Shown here: one piece after another, positions 36,514 through 45,379 of the stretch
Position numbering within the stretch: the stretch's first letter is position 1
Layout of the letters: each line of letters starts with the position of its first letter
From: Gammaproteobacteria bacterium
GTDB lineage: Bacteria > Pseudomonadota > Gammaproteobacteria > Steroidobacterales > Foliamicaceae
DNA: 64,000 nucleotides
Direction: 5' to 3'
Assembly: GCA_009838035.1 (NCBI GenBank)
Contig: VXSK01000002.1
Coordinates: 509,972 to 573,971 of the forward strand
The notes under the pieces: model-generated
What the model saw: the letters and a program-made list of their open reading frames with translations, nothing else
What the model was told of the DNA's origin: nothing
The model's database searches: none
Made by a program: the position numbers and the translations under genes

Positions 36514-37763
36514 GCCTTGTCCCGAAAGGAGCCCCTCCAGGCACTCGGCGAAAACCGTTCGACGGCTTCCGGGGACTCTTCCCGGAAGCGCGACTGCAGG
36601 CGGGGCGGCACGATGGGGCAAGCGGTTTCGGTGCGGCCGAAGAGACGGTAGCGGCGCTTACCGATAAAGCGGTAGGCAGCGTTTCTCCATCGCCTGGGGA
36701 AGGCGCCGAGAAGAACCGCCAATACCAGCCACATTCCTCCCAGCATCTTCAATATCCGGATTGCGGCATCGCCCTCCAGCAGCAGGCCCACGTCGCTCTT
36801 GAGCACAATGCTGTCCGGAAGCCCGGCCCGCTCTTCTGCCGTGAACGCCGAACGAAAGAACTCGCTTTGCAGCGGCGAGAATGTGATGCGCTCGTCTTTG
36901 TCCTCCGCCAGCACGAATCGGGCGAGGCGATGGCACAGGGCACAGGTTCCGTCGTAGAACAGCGTTGCTCGCTCGGGCGGCTTGCGGGTTCTGATCCAAC
37001 CGGGGTCGAACGCGAACAGGTGAAGCAGCAACAGGACAATCGACACCCCGGCAAAATCAACCAGAAAGGCGATACACATTTGAGTTGCGAAGATCGCGCA
37101 CCAGAACCAGACGCGGACCCGGTCGAACATCATGAATAGCGGGAACAAGTAGCCGACCAACATGGCCTTCAACTCAAGCGCCTCGACCAAAAATGGCGGC
37201 AGCAGGCCCAGAAAATCCGGGGGAACGTAGTCTCGCAAGTACGGATCGGGAAACACATCCGGCAGGAAAACTCCCGCTACCGTCTGCGGACCGAATGTCA
37301 GGGATTGGCCTGCCAGGAGATAGCTCCATGCCAAAAGCAACCAGGTGCCGAGAACGAGTGCTACCGGGAAACGCCAGCCCGCGCCCGGATCCGGTCGTCC
37401 TCGCGCCGCCAGGGAGCCATATGGCGCCCTGCGCATGAGCAGGTGCGCCAGCAGCATCCAAACCAGAGGGGCGACGCTCGCCTTGGGAAGCGCAGGATTC
37501 AGGCCGTACAGGTAAACCAGAATGAACCCGAGATAAAGCGCCGCCCACTTGTCGGCGAGCCCGACGATGAACAAGAGCGACGCGACCGCCGCAACGCAGG
37601 TGACGGCCAGCACAAACCCGGACGGCAAGTCCCAGGCCCAGAGCGAGAGCTGCACGAAATGCGACAGCAGAAAGCCGCCCAGCAGCACGCGAAAAATGCT
37701 GTATTGACCCCCGGTCCATCCAAAGGGCCAAGAACCCCAAACCCCATCTAACTTGCCGGCCAT
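36510..37763 (-). CDS. HTTM membrane protein fused to a DCC thiol-disulfide oxidoreductase domain
   Basis: A 417-residue protein. Residues 1-270 hold about eight membrane helices and resemble the HTTM domain shared with vitamin K-dependent gamma-carboxylase. Residues about 275-400 form a DCC (DUF393) domain starting FYDGTCALCHRLARFVL, with the CxxC redox pair intact. The start is put at ATG 37763 with CAGG upstream; GTG 37769 is an alternative. The frame continues upstream without a stop into sequence that looks like the start of a ParE toxin, so this gene may have been joined to a broken toxin gene. Its redox domain fits the adjacent TlpA genes. Confidence 0.85.
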   Translation of the reverse strand: MAGKLDGVWGSWPFGWTGGQYSIFRVLLGGFLLSHFVQLSLWAWDLPSGFVLAVTCVAAVASLLFIVGLADKWAALYLGFILVYLYGLNPALPKASVAPLVWMLLAHLLMRRAPYGSLAARGRPDPGAGWRFPVALVLGTWLLLAWSYLLAGQSLTFGPQTVAGVFLPDVFPDPYLRDYVPPDFLGLLPPFLVEALELKAMLVGYLFPLFMMFDRVRVWFWCAIFATQMCIAFLVDFAGVSIVLLLLHLFAFDPGWIRTRKPPERATLFYDGTCALCHRLARFVLAEDKDERITFSPLQSEFFRSAFTAEERAGLPDSIVLKSDVGLLLEGDAAIRILKMLGGMWLVLAVLLGAFPRRWRNAAYRFIGKRRYRLFGRTETACPIVPPRLQSRFREESPEAVERFSPSAWRGSFRDKA

Positions 37764-37850
37764 CGCCACCTGCCCCCAACGCTCACGGGAGTATCGGTAG
37801 ATTTCGTCGATGCGGAGTGCAGTCTATCCTTTGGCGCGCACGACAATCAT
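37764..37850 (-). pseudogene. ParE toxin remnant with in-frame amber codon
   Basis: Directly downstream of parD, an ATG at 37850 overlaps the antitoxin stop by ATGA, as in intact parDE. It reads MIVVRAKG, then TAG (37826-37824), and continues in the same frame as TALRIDEIYRYSRERWGQ, which matches the N-terminal helix of ParE/RelE toxins (the LDEIxxYxxERWG pattern). After about 28 residues the frame becomes the HTTM gene. The rest of the toxin, normally near 95 residues, is missing. Confidence 0.65.
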
Positions 37851-38113
37851 GGGCTGGGACACTCCTTGTTCCTGGCAATAACTTTGGAAGCGGAAAGCGG
37901 ACGAAAGGATTTCTCCGGAGCAGCAAAGGCACGGGTCAATTCGGCCTTCAACCGCTCGAAGGCCTCGTGCTCCGACCGCTCCTTGTCCCGCCGGATCAGA
38001 TCGCGCACATACTCGCTAACGTTCTCGTAGGAACCGTTCTCCCCCACATTGGCGGATAGGAAGTCACGCAATGCTCCGCTGAGCCGAACCGTAATTGTCG
38101 TTTTGCTTGGCAT
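37847..38113 (-). CDS. parD: ParD-type antitoxin without an intact toxin partner
   Basis: An 88-residue ribbon-helix-helix antitoxin. KTTITVRLSGALRDFLSANVG gives the strand and first helix, and YENVSEYVRDLIRRDKER gives the ParD helix signature (SExxRxLIR). The C-terminal half would bind ParE. It overlaps the start of a truncated, nonsense-mutated parE, so it is orphaned. It is preceded by a clear promoter and is divergent from the second MORN gene. It may persist as an anti-addiction factor or a regulator. Confidence 0.85.
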   Translation of the reverse strand: MPSKTTITVRLSGALRDFLSANVGENGSYENVSEYVRDLIRRDKERSEHEAFERLKAELTRAFAAPEKSFRPLSASKVIARNKECPSP

Positions 38114-38142
38114 GGAGCGTTCTATTCGATGGAAGAAAATTC

Positions 38143-38171
38143 AATATAACCAATATGTAATACCTATACAA
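38143..38171 (-). promoter_or_regulatory. Predicted sigma70 promoter of parD
   Basis: On the minus strand a -35 box TTGTAT (38171-38166), a 17-base spacer and a -10 box TATATT (38148-38143) precede the parD ATG (38113) by about 30 bases. The sequence is strikingly AT-rich for this region, as autoregulated toxin-antitoxin promoters often are. Confidence 0.5.
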
Positions 38172-38211
38172 TCCGGCTGGGCCACATGTCCGGATAGCAT
38201 AGAATCGAGAC

Positions 38212-39633
38212 ATGTGGAAAGTTGTGCTGGGGATATTGCTCGTCGTCCTTGGCGCCCTGGGAGTCTCGCTACTCCTGATAGCCGTCGGCGCCATCCAACC
38301 TGATGTGCAGCGAAAGGAGCCGAGCTTGCTTCAGCTCCCAGAGACAGTCAGCAAGGCAAACATTTGCGCGATGGATGACTATGGGGATCGGTGCTGGATA
38401 GAAGTCATGAACCAGCCGGGATGTTACGTTTGGCTGGCATGGCATCGCCCGCTTCACGAAGTTCTTTGGTTCGGCGAATGTGCCGAGGGCCTGGCGGAGG
38501 GAACGGGCAAGTGGCTGGAGGGACGGCGGGTCCGCTTGTTGATGGCCAGCTGGCTCTCGAGGCCGAGCATCGAAGAAGGGTTGTTGGTGCGGGGCAGGAA
38601 ACAGGGCGACTGGCAAGCGCGATTCCGTGACGGAAGAGTGGACACCGTGTCCTATCTGGATGGGCTGCCGCACGGAGTCTGGCTTACGCGCTACGCGGAC
38701 GGGAACACGCGTGAAACGCGGTACCTGCTGGGCAAGTCTTACGGGTACCCGATCGTGAGCGGTCCCGATGGCGAACCAAGGGAATCAAACCCCTTCGCGA
38801 AGACGAAGATCGATGAAGGTCCTGTCAATACTGACAAGCACGGTATATGGCGTCGTCAAGACCCTGACGCCCGTCCGCAGGAATTGGTTCTTGTCGATAG
38901 CCTGGAACTGAAGGCCTGGGGCTTGAGCGGGTCGGATAAGCCACTGAAGGAAACGCCATTTCCCCGCCGCGAATTGACCGGAGACTTCGTGCTTCGCCTG
39001 GCCGGCGGCACGGAGGCGGAAGGGCTGATCGTTGATGGGGAAATGCACGGAGAATGGACCTTCCGCTCACCCGGCGGCAATGTGGCCAGGGGACTATACG
39101 TCGACAACAGCAGGTCCGGAGACTGGATCGAAACCCACGTCGACGGCACCGTAGGGCAAGGGCCTTACCGGGGCAATCTGAGGCACGGCGAGTGGGAGTT
39201 TCGATACGCGAACGGAATGGTGCAAGAGGGCGCTTTCAGCAATGGCAGAAAGAGTGGCGAATGGGTCACGAATTATGCCAACGGGCTCGTGGCGACAGGT
39301 CCCTACCACGGCCGGAAAGCGCATGGCGTATGGATCTATCGCTATCCGAACGGTGAAGCCCACGAGGGTTCGTTCGTTGAAGGAAAAAGGCACGGGGAAT
39401 GGACCCGGAAATTCCCTGACGGAACCGTGCAGCAGGGCATGTTTGCAGACGACCAGGAGTATGGCGAATGGACGGAATCCTATCCGGACGGTACCGTCAT
39501 GAAAGGGCCTTATGCAGCAGGCAAACGGCACGGGAGGTGGCTGGTGCGCGAGGCAAACGGCAATACGTTCGAGGAACACTGGGAAAATGGCATAAGAGCA
39601 ATTAAGGCAGGCGAACAGCGTGGTGGGCCGTGA
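38212..39633 (+). CDS. Membrane-anchored MORN-repeat protein with a four-cysteine domain, copy 2
   Basis: A 473-residue paralogue of the MORN protein at 33848-35206. It has an N-terminal helix (VVLGILLVVLGALGVSLLLIAVGAI), then four cysteines, C52, C61, C71 and C90, in the same C-X8-C-X9-C-X18-C spacing and the shared motif CWIEVMNQPGCYVW. Roughly twelve MORN-type repeats follow (for example GEWTRKFPDGTVQQGMF). Its stop overlaps the GTG of copy 3. The topology predicted from the helix and basic residues puts the repeats outside the cytoplasm. The role is unknown. Confidence 0.8.
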   Translation: MWKVVLGILLVVLGALGVSLLLIAVGAIQPDVQRKEPSLLQLPETVSKANICAMDDYGDRCWIEVMNQPGCYVWLAWHRPLHEVLWFGECAEGLAEGTGKWLEGRRVRLLMASWLSRPSIEEGLLVRGRKQGDWQARFRDGRVDTVSYLDGLPHGVWLTRYADGNTRETRYLLGKSYGYPIVSGPDGEPRESNPFAKTKIDEGPVNTDKHGIWRRQDPDARPQELVLVDSLELKAWGLSGSDKPLKETPFPRRELTGDFVLRLAGGTEAEGLIVDGEMHGEWTFRSPGGNVARGLYVDNSRSGDWIETHVDGTVGQGPYRGNLRHGEWEFRYANGMVQEGAFSNGRKSGEWVTNYANGLVATGPYHGRKAHGVWIYRYPNGEAHEGSFVEGKRHGEWTRKFPDGTVQQGMFADDQEYGEWTESYPDGTVMKGPYAAGKRHGRWLVREANGNTFEEHWENGIRAIKAGEQRGGP

Positions 39634-41150
39634 CCTCGGTTAGTAAACAATGGAAAGTTGTGTTGGGGATACTCCTCGGCATCGTGGGCGCGTTGGGAAT
39701 CTATCTTCTCCTCATAGTCTTCGGCGTAATTCAGCCTGATGCACAGCGGAAGGAAGCCGGTACGCTGCCGCCACCGGAGTCCCTCAGCGCCGCGGAAATC
39801 TGCACGGGTGACGGCAGGCGACTTGACTGCTGGATTGAGGTCGCGAACGAGCGGGGATGCTACGTGTGGATCGAGGAGTTGCAGCCTGGATCCACAATTT
39901 CCTGGACCGGAGAGTGCTCCGGCGGCTTGGGAGAAGGAACAGGATCCTGGCTCGAGAAACGACGGACCAATGGGAGGGTTTTCAGGAGCAGGGAGCAGGG
40001 TCGATTGGTACGCGGCCTGAGGCAAGGATCCTGGACAGCACGCAACAGCAACGGGTGGGTTATGGAATTGTCCTACCTGGACGGACAGAAGCACGGAACC
40101 TGGTTCTCCCGCCGCGTCAACGGAGCCACGCTAAAGCAGCGCTACTTGTTGGGCAAAGCCTACGGTCCCCTGGAAATGCGCGGCCCCGATGGTGAAGTGC
40201 TTGAGCGCATTCCCGTCGAAGACAACAGAACCGGGCACTACGTCGTTCCTCTTCCTGGCGGTGGGGAAGAAGCGGGGCACATGGAGAACGGCGAGAGATA
40301 TGGAACTTGGGTTGTGCGCCAGCCGGACGGAAGTACGCAGGAAGGGCCTTACGTCCAGGGAAGGCGACATGGGCGCTGGGTGCAGCGCAACGCTGACGGC
40401 CATATCCGGGAGGTCTTGTTTTTGGAAGGTGTTTCGATCAAGGCCTGGGCGCCTGGCGAATCGCCGGGCGATTGGCAGGAAAGCTTGTTCGTGCCCAGCG
40501 AGCGGCATGGCGATTTCGTGCTGCTGCGGGAAGACGGAACCGAAGCCGAAGGATCCTTCATGGACGGAAAAATGCACGGGAAATGGAAGTTTCGCTTTAC
40601 CAACGAAACGACAATCGAAGGGCAGTATGCGAATGGCACCAGGCAGGGGCGATGGACCGAAACCCTTCAAGACGGAACCGTGGGTCAAGGACGCTACTCA
40701 GGCACACGACGGCACGGACCGTGGTCATTTCAATACGCAAACGGCCTGGTTCAGCTAGGCAACTACGAGAATGGCAGAAGGACCGGGAATTGGATTGTTC
40801 GATACGCCAGCGGCGTCGATGGGAAAGGCCCGTTTACGGGAGACAAGCAGACCGGAGAATGGGTCTATCGGCACCCGGACGGGACCGTGCACAGGGGCTT
40901 TTATGTGGACGGCCAGAGGCATGGTGAATGGGTCATTACGTCGCCTGATGGCACCGTGCGCGAGGGCATGTTTGCGGATGGAACGGAGTACGGGGAATGG
41001 GTCGTGACCGATCCGGACGGCACTGTAGCGCGAGGGCAGTATGCGGACGCCAAACGGCACGGACTGTGGACCGTGCGTAACGCAAACGGCAACGTTGTCG
41101 AGGAACAATGGGAGAACGGCGTACTCGTGCAAGACCCATCTCTAAATTGA
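39630..41150 (+). CDS. Membrane-anchored MORN-repeat protein with a four-cysteine domain, copy 3
   Basis: A 506-residue third paralogue, starting at GTG 39630, coupled to copy 2 through a GTGA overlap. It has an N-terminal helix (WKVVLGILLGIVGALGIYLLLIVFGVI), cysteines C58, C67, C77 and C96 in the same C-X8-C-X9-C-X18-C spacing, then about thirteen MORN/YwqK repeats. The N-terminal helix and cysteine domain are closest to copy 2, so copies 2 and 3 probably arose by a recent tandem duplication. Proteins of this repeat type are often annotated as YwqK-family antitoxins, but nothing here supports a toxin partner. Confidence 0.8.
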   Translation: MTSVSKQWKVVLGILLGIVGALGIYLLLIVFGVIQPDAQRKEAGTLPPPESLSAAEICTGDGRRLDCWIEVANERGCYVWIEELQPGSTISWTGECSGGLGEGTGSWLEKRRTNGRVFRSREQGRLVRGLRQGSWTARNSNGWVMELSYLDGQKHGTWFSRRVNGATLKQRYLLGKAYGPLEMRGPDGEVLERIPVEDNRTGHYVVPLPGGGEEAGHMENGERYGTWVVRQPDGSTQEGPYVQGRRHGRWVQRNADGHIREVLFLEGVSIKAWAPGESPGDWQESLFVPSERHGDFVLLREDGTEAEGSFMDGKMHGKWKFRFTNETTIEGQYANGTRQGRWTETLQDGTVGQGRYSGTRRHGPWSFQYANGLVQLGNYENGRRTGNWIVRYASGVDGKGPFTGDKQTGEWVYRHPDGTVHRGFYVDGQRHGEWVITSPDGTVREGMFADGTEYGEWVVTDPDGTVARGQYADAKRHGLWTVRNANGNVVEEQWENGVLVQDPSLN

Positions 41151-41244
41151 CCTTACGGGAAGCGAAGATGGCCTACACCGACCCGGAGCACGCGCAGCGA
41201 TCCCGCCTGACTTAGAATCTCCGTATGCCCGGAGCGCGTAGCGA

Positions 41245-41769
41245 GTGAGCGAGAAAACAGACACATTTTTGCCGTTGAATGTCGCGGTGCTGACGATTTC
41301 GGACAGCCGCACGCTGGAGACGGACGACTCGGGTGCGCTGCTGGCGGAGCGCATCGGCAGCGCCGGCCACAAGCTGCACGAGCGGCTGCTGGAGCCGGAC
41401 CACCGGTACCGCATACGCGCGGTGGTTTCGCAGTGGATCGCCGATGAGGGCGTCGACGCGGTCATCACGACGGGCGGCACCGGGCTGACCGGGCGCGACG
41501 GCACGCCCGAGGCGGTAGAGCCGCTGCTCGACAAGCAGATCGAGGGCTTCGGCGAGATGTTCCGGGTGCTGTCGTACGAGGACATCGGCACCTCCACGCT
41601 GCAGTCGCGCTGCCTGGCGGGGCTGGCCAACGGCACCTTCGTTTTCTGCCTGCCCGGCTCGCGCAACGCCGTGGCCACCGGCTGGGACAAGCTCATCGAG
41701 GCGCAGCTCGACACCCGCACCCGCCCCTGCAACCTGGCCGAGCTCAGGCCCCGCCTGCGAGAGACCTAG
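41245..41769 (+). CDS. moaB: Molybdenum cofactor biosynthesis protein B
   Basis: A 174-residue MoaB/MogA-family protein, which adenylylates molybdopterin before MoeA adds molybdenum. The MoCF motifs are visible: AVLTISDSRTLETDDSG, the TTGGTGLTGRDGTPEAV loop, and FCLPGSRNAV. The start is GTG 41245; an ATG at 41225 is in another frame and stops at once. No strong Shine-Dalgarno is present. With moeA at 26.5 kb, it supports active cofactor synthesis for the Cox-like hydroxylase. gloB follows after 11 bases. Confidence 0.92.
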   Translation: MSEKTDTFLPLNVAVLTISDSRTLETDDSGALLAERIGSAGHKLHERLLEPDHRYRIRAVVSQWIADEGVDAVITTGGTGLTGRDGTPEAVEPLLDKQIEGFGEMFRVLSYEDIGTSTLQSRCLAGLANGTFVFCLPGSRNAVATGWDKLIEAQLDTRTRPCNLAELRPRLRET

Positions 41770-41780
41770 GATCCGCGAAG

Positions 41781-42551
41781 ATGGCGTTGCTCCAGATCCA
41801 CCAGTTCCCCTGCCTGTCGGACAACTACGGCTTCCTGATCCACGAGCGCCTGTCTGGCCTGACCGCCACCATTGACACGCCCGACGCCAAGGTCATCCAC
41901 CGCGAACTCAAGCGCAAGGGCTGGCGCCTGACGCACATCCTCAACACCCACCACCACCCCGACCACGCCGGCGGCAACCTGTGGCTGAAGGACCGCACCG
42001 GCTGCATCATCGTAGGCCCCAGCGCCGACGCCGCGCGCATCCCCGGCATCGACCTCCAGGTCGGCGAAGGCGAAACCCTGGAATTCGGCAACGCCAAAGC
42101 CCTCGTTTACGACACCCCCGGCCACACCAGCGGCCACATCGTCTATTACTTCCCCGACGAAGACGCCGCCTTCGTGGGCGACACACTCTTCGTCATGGGC
42201 TGCGGCCGGCTGTTCGAGGGCTCGCCCGGGCAGATGTGGGACTCGCTGCAGAAGCTGATGAGCTGGCCCGGCCGCACGCGCATCTACTGCGCGCACGAAT
42301 ACACCCGCACCAACGGCCGCTTCGCGCTCACCGTGGACCCGCACAACGAGGCGCTGGTCCAGAGAATGGAAAAAGTGGAACGGCTGCGCGAGGAAGGACG
42401 CCCGACCGTCCCCACGACCATGCACCAGGAAAAACGCACAAACCCCTTCCTGCGCCCGGACAGCCAGGGCATCCGCGTGCAACTCGGCATGGAAGACGCG
42501 GACGACGTCGAAGTGTTCGCCGAGGTAAGGCGCCGCAAGGACCGCTTCTAG
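41781..42551 (+). CDS. gloB: Hydroxyacylglutathione hydrolase (glyoxalase II)
   Basis: A 256-residue metallo-beta-lactamase-fold enzyme, the usual length for GloB, which hydrolyses S-lactoylglutathione to lactate and glutathione in the cytoplasm. The binuclear metal motif THHHPDHAGG is present, followed by the glyoxalase II motifs DTPGHTSGHIVYY, FVGDTLFVMGCGRLFEG and YCAHEYT. The C-terminal HxxK-type substrate region ends the protein. It is 11 bases after moaB and probably shares its transcript. Confidence 0.94.
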   Translation: MALLQIHQFPCLSDNYGFLIHERLSGLTATIDTPDAKVIHRELKRKGWRLTHILNTHHHPDHAGGNLWLKDRTGCIIVGPSADAARIPGIDLQVGEGETLEFGNAKALVYDTPGHTSGHIVYYFPDEDAAFVGDTLFVMGCGRLFEGSPGQMWDSLQKLMSWPGRTRIYCAHEYTRTNGRFALTVDPHNEALVQRMEKVERLREEGRPTVPTTMHQEKRTNPFLRPDSQGIRVQLGMEDADDVEVFAEVRRRKDRF

Positions 42552-42612
42552 CATTTGCGCCAAACAACACGCAGGCGACTGAAGCAAGCACGAGGATCGG
42601 ATATGATCCGGC

Positions 42613-45378
42613 ATGCCAGCCCGGAGCCGACCCCCCCAATCTTTAGGAGTACAGGCGGCAGCGCGATTTGGCGTACTGATCGCCGCTGCTTTTCTGGTCG
42701 CATGTGGCGGATCGGGTTCCGGCGACGGTTCGCCGCCGCCTCCTCCGCCGCCTACTCAGCCCCCTCCGCCTCAACCCGACCCGAACCGGGCGCCGTCCAT
42801 TACGGTCAGCTCCTCGGCCACCGTGGCGGAGAACGAGTCCGGCGCCGTTATTACTTCGGTCCAGACCAGTGATGCCGACGGCGACACGGTCACGGTTACG
42901 GTGGATGACGATCGGTTCGAAGTGAGCGACGACAATCTCAGGCTCAGGGAGAACCGATCGCTCGACTACGAGGCCACGCCCTCCGTGGAAGTGACGATCA
43001 CCGCCAGCGACGGGGAGGATTCCACCACGGCTGACGTAACGATCTCCGTAACCGACGTGCGCGAGATGCTGGTCGTCGAAGGGACCGCGTCGGAGGGCCA
43101 GCGCCACCAGGTCTATCTGCTCCCGTCGGCGTCCGAACCGTCAAGAGATGGACTCGTACGCATCATCAACCGTTCCTCCTGGGCGGGTGAGGTGCGGATT
43201 TACCCCACCGACGACAATGGACGCCGTTTCGATGCCTTGACACTGGAGATGGAAGCGAAGCAGACAGTCCATTTCAATTCCATGGACCTGGAGTCGGGCA
43301 ATCCGGGCCTGGGGCTGTCGGGCGGTACCGGGGGCGGTCAAGGCAACTGGCGCCTGGAATTGACGAGCGACCTTGACATCGAGGTGCTCTCCTACGTGCG
43401 CGCGTCGGACGGATTTCTGACGCCTGTTCACGACGTGGCGCAGAGTACGGGTGACCTCCATCGGGTAGTCACGTTCAACCCGGGCAGCGACCGTGACCAA
43501 GCCAGCCGGCTGCGGCTGATCAATGTGGGGGACGAGGAAGCGGTCGTCAGGGTTCGCGGCACGGACGACGCGGGCGCGCCGGGCCAGGACGAGGTAAGGC
43601 TGCGGATCAATGCGGGCGCCGCGCGGTCGGTCACGGCGCAAGAGCTGGAGTCGGGCGGCGCGCATATTGAGGGCATGCTGGGCGATGGCGCGGGCAAGTG
43701 GCGGCTGGTGGTGGAATCGGATCGACCGATCGTGGCAATGAACCTTCTGGAGAGCTCGATGGGCCGTCTGGCCAACCTGTCAACGGCGGCGCAGCCGAAC
43801 AACGGCGTGCATCGCGTTCCGTTGTTCCCGGTCGCCGGAGACGCGATGGGCCATGAGGGGCTCGTTCGCGTTGTCAACCGCTCCCGGAGATCCGGCGAGG
43901 TTCGTATCAAGGCATCCGATGACACGGATATGGACCGTGAACCCGTAACGCTGAGGATTGGCGCATTCGAAGCGGTGCAATTCAACTCCGAGGACCTGGA
44001 ACAGGGTGGCCGCAAGGGCTTGTCAACGGGGACCGGCTCCGGGGAAGGCGACTGGCGCCTGGAACTGACGAGCGACCTCGACATCGAGGTGCTTGCCTAC
44101 GTTCGCGCCCCGGACGGATTTCTGACGCCGGTTCACGACGTGGCCCCGAGCACGGGCAACGTCTATCACGTCATGGCATTCAATCTCGGCGCCGATACCG
44201 GCCAGACGAGCCGGCTGCGCCTGGTCAATGTTGGCGAAGAGGCGGCAGCGGTCACGATCAAGGGCATCGACGAGCGGGGCGAATCGCCCGGAGACGCCGT
44301 TGAGGTCATGGTTTCCGCCAGCGCCGCGCGGGAGTTCGAAGCGGCCGAACTCGGATTGGGCGACGGCCGAGAAAGGTGGCGGTTTGCCATCGAGTCCGTT
44401 GAGCCGCTGATGGTGATGAGCCTGATGGAGGACTCGACCGGACAAGTGACGAACCTGTCGGCAAGTGCGCCGCGTGTCGACCCCGTGCTGACCGAGGACC
44501 ACTTTGAAGAAACGATGAAGGGCAATGCCGACGGCGTGAGCGTATCTGTGGTGGATGCCCGGGGATTCGGTTCCGGTGACCATGGGCAGAGAATCACAGA
44601 CATCTTTCTGGACAACTCGGATCGCGCGTCGCTGGTGCAGATTGGAGGCTGGTGCACCTACGATCTGCATGGCGTTGAGTTGCGCGAAGTCAACATGTGC
44701 GGCTACGTCAGGCACGCCCTGAAACACGACGTGGGCATTTTCTGGACCGCAACGGACGTATCTCAAGGCTATCGCCCCGGCAGGGACGACTGGATCGTCA
44801 GAAACGGTCGGCCCTTCGTCGATAAGGTAAGGACGTTCGCGCGATGGTTGCGGCAAGCCAATGTGCTCATGGTCAGTGCCCTGGAAAACGCAACCTGTGC
44901 GGAATCCGCCGACGGCGTTTGCGACATCTCCGTCTATTGCGACGACTTTGATTCGAGCGCTGCCGAACGGGACGGGTGGTCGCCGCAGTGCGGAGAAATC
45001 GACGACTATGTCGCCCACTCCGGCGAGGGAGTGGAGAAGGTGGTTTTCGCCGGAGCGATCCACAGACTTGGAGCAGCTTCCGCGGGCATTCGCGCCGACG
45101 GCGTGTACGCGCCTCACACAATCTATGTCGAGTCTCCGGACGGCTCAACGTCCCAGGCCACGGCGGTTTTGGCGGCCTATGCAACCAACCTCGCATTCTC
45201 CAATCCGAAGTGGGGGGCGGCGAGGATCAAGCGGGAACTCATGGACCTGGCGCGCGAGGAGACTCTCGATTACAGGCCGGGAGCGATCGACAGCAATGAT
45301 CGAGCGGTGATTGAGAGACGAGTCGTCAAGGTCATCCGCCCCGAGTTCGCTCCGGGCGCATCGGCGCCAAACTCCTGA
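42613..45378 (+). CDS. Lipoprotein with cadherin-like domain, duplicated beta modules and C-terminal subtilase-like domain
   Basis: A 921-residue lipoprotein (lipobox FLVAC, C31), then a Pro-rich linker (a run of prolines at about 40-54) and a cadherin-like domain around residues 58-150. Two copies of an approximately 240-residue module follow, each containing WRLELTSDLDIEVL and DGFLTPVHDVA. The C-terminal third looks like a degenerate peptidase S8 fold: D648 in SVVDARG, H657 in DHGQRI and S847 in GSTSQATAVLAAYA stand in the order Asp-His-Ser. It should be on the cell surface or in the periplasm. Proteolytic activity is plausible but unproven. The start has only a weak GAGG upstream. Confidence 0.72.
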   Translation: MPARSRPPQSLGVQAAARFGVLIAAAFLVACGGSGSGDGSPPPPPPPTQPPPPQPDPNRAPSITVSSSATVAENESGAVITSVQTSDADGDTVTVTVDDDRFEVSDDNLRLRENRSLDYEATPSVEVTITASDGEDSTTADVTISVTDVREMLVVEGTASEGQRHQVYLLPSASEPSRDGLVRIINRSSWAGEVRIYPTDDNGRRFDALTLEMEAKQTVHFNSMDLESGNPGLGLSGGTGGGQGNWRLELTSDLDIEVLSYVRASDGFLTPVHDVAQSTGDLHRVVTFNPGSDRDQASRLRLINVGDEEAVVRVRGTDDAGAPGQDEVRLRINAGAARSVTAQELESGGAHIEGMLGDGAGKWRLVVESDRPIVAMNLLESSMGRLANLSTAAQPNNGVHRVPLFPVAGDAMGHEGLVRVVNRSRRSGEVRIKASDDTDMDREPVTLRIGAFEAVQFNSEDLEQGGRKGLSTGTGSGEGDWRLELTSDLDIEVLAYVRAPDGFLTPVHDVAPSTGNVYHVMAFNLGADTGQTSRLRLVNVGEEAAAVTIKGIDERGESPGDAVEVMVSASAAREFEAAELGLGDGRERWRFAIESVEPLMVMSLMEDSTGQVTNLSASAPRVDPVLTEDHFEETMKGNADGVSVSVVDARGFGSGDHGQRITDIFLDNSDRASLVQIGGWCTYDLHGVELREVNMCGYVRHALKHDVGIFWTATDVSQGYRPGRDDWIVRNGRPFVDKVRTFARWLRQANVLMVSALENATCAESADGVCDISVYCDDFDSSAAERDGWSPQCGEIDDYVAHSGEGVEKVVFAGAIHRLGAASAGIRADGVYAPHTIYVESPDGSTSQATAVLAAYATNLAFSNPKWGAARIKRELMDLAREETLDYRPGAIDSNDRAVIERRVVKVIRPEFAPGASAPNS

Positions 45379-45379
45379 C

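Noticed and set aside
33848..41150. MORN/YwqK proteins as antitoxins of a toxin-antitoxin system
   Set aside because: That label follows a database family name. There is no toxin-like partner, the proteins have a membrane helix, and they are too long for an antitoxin.
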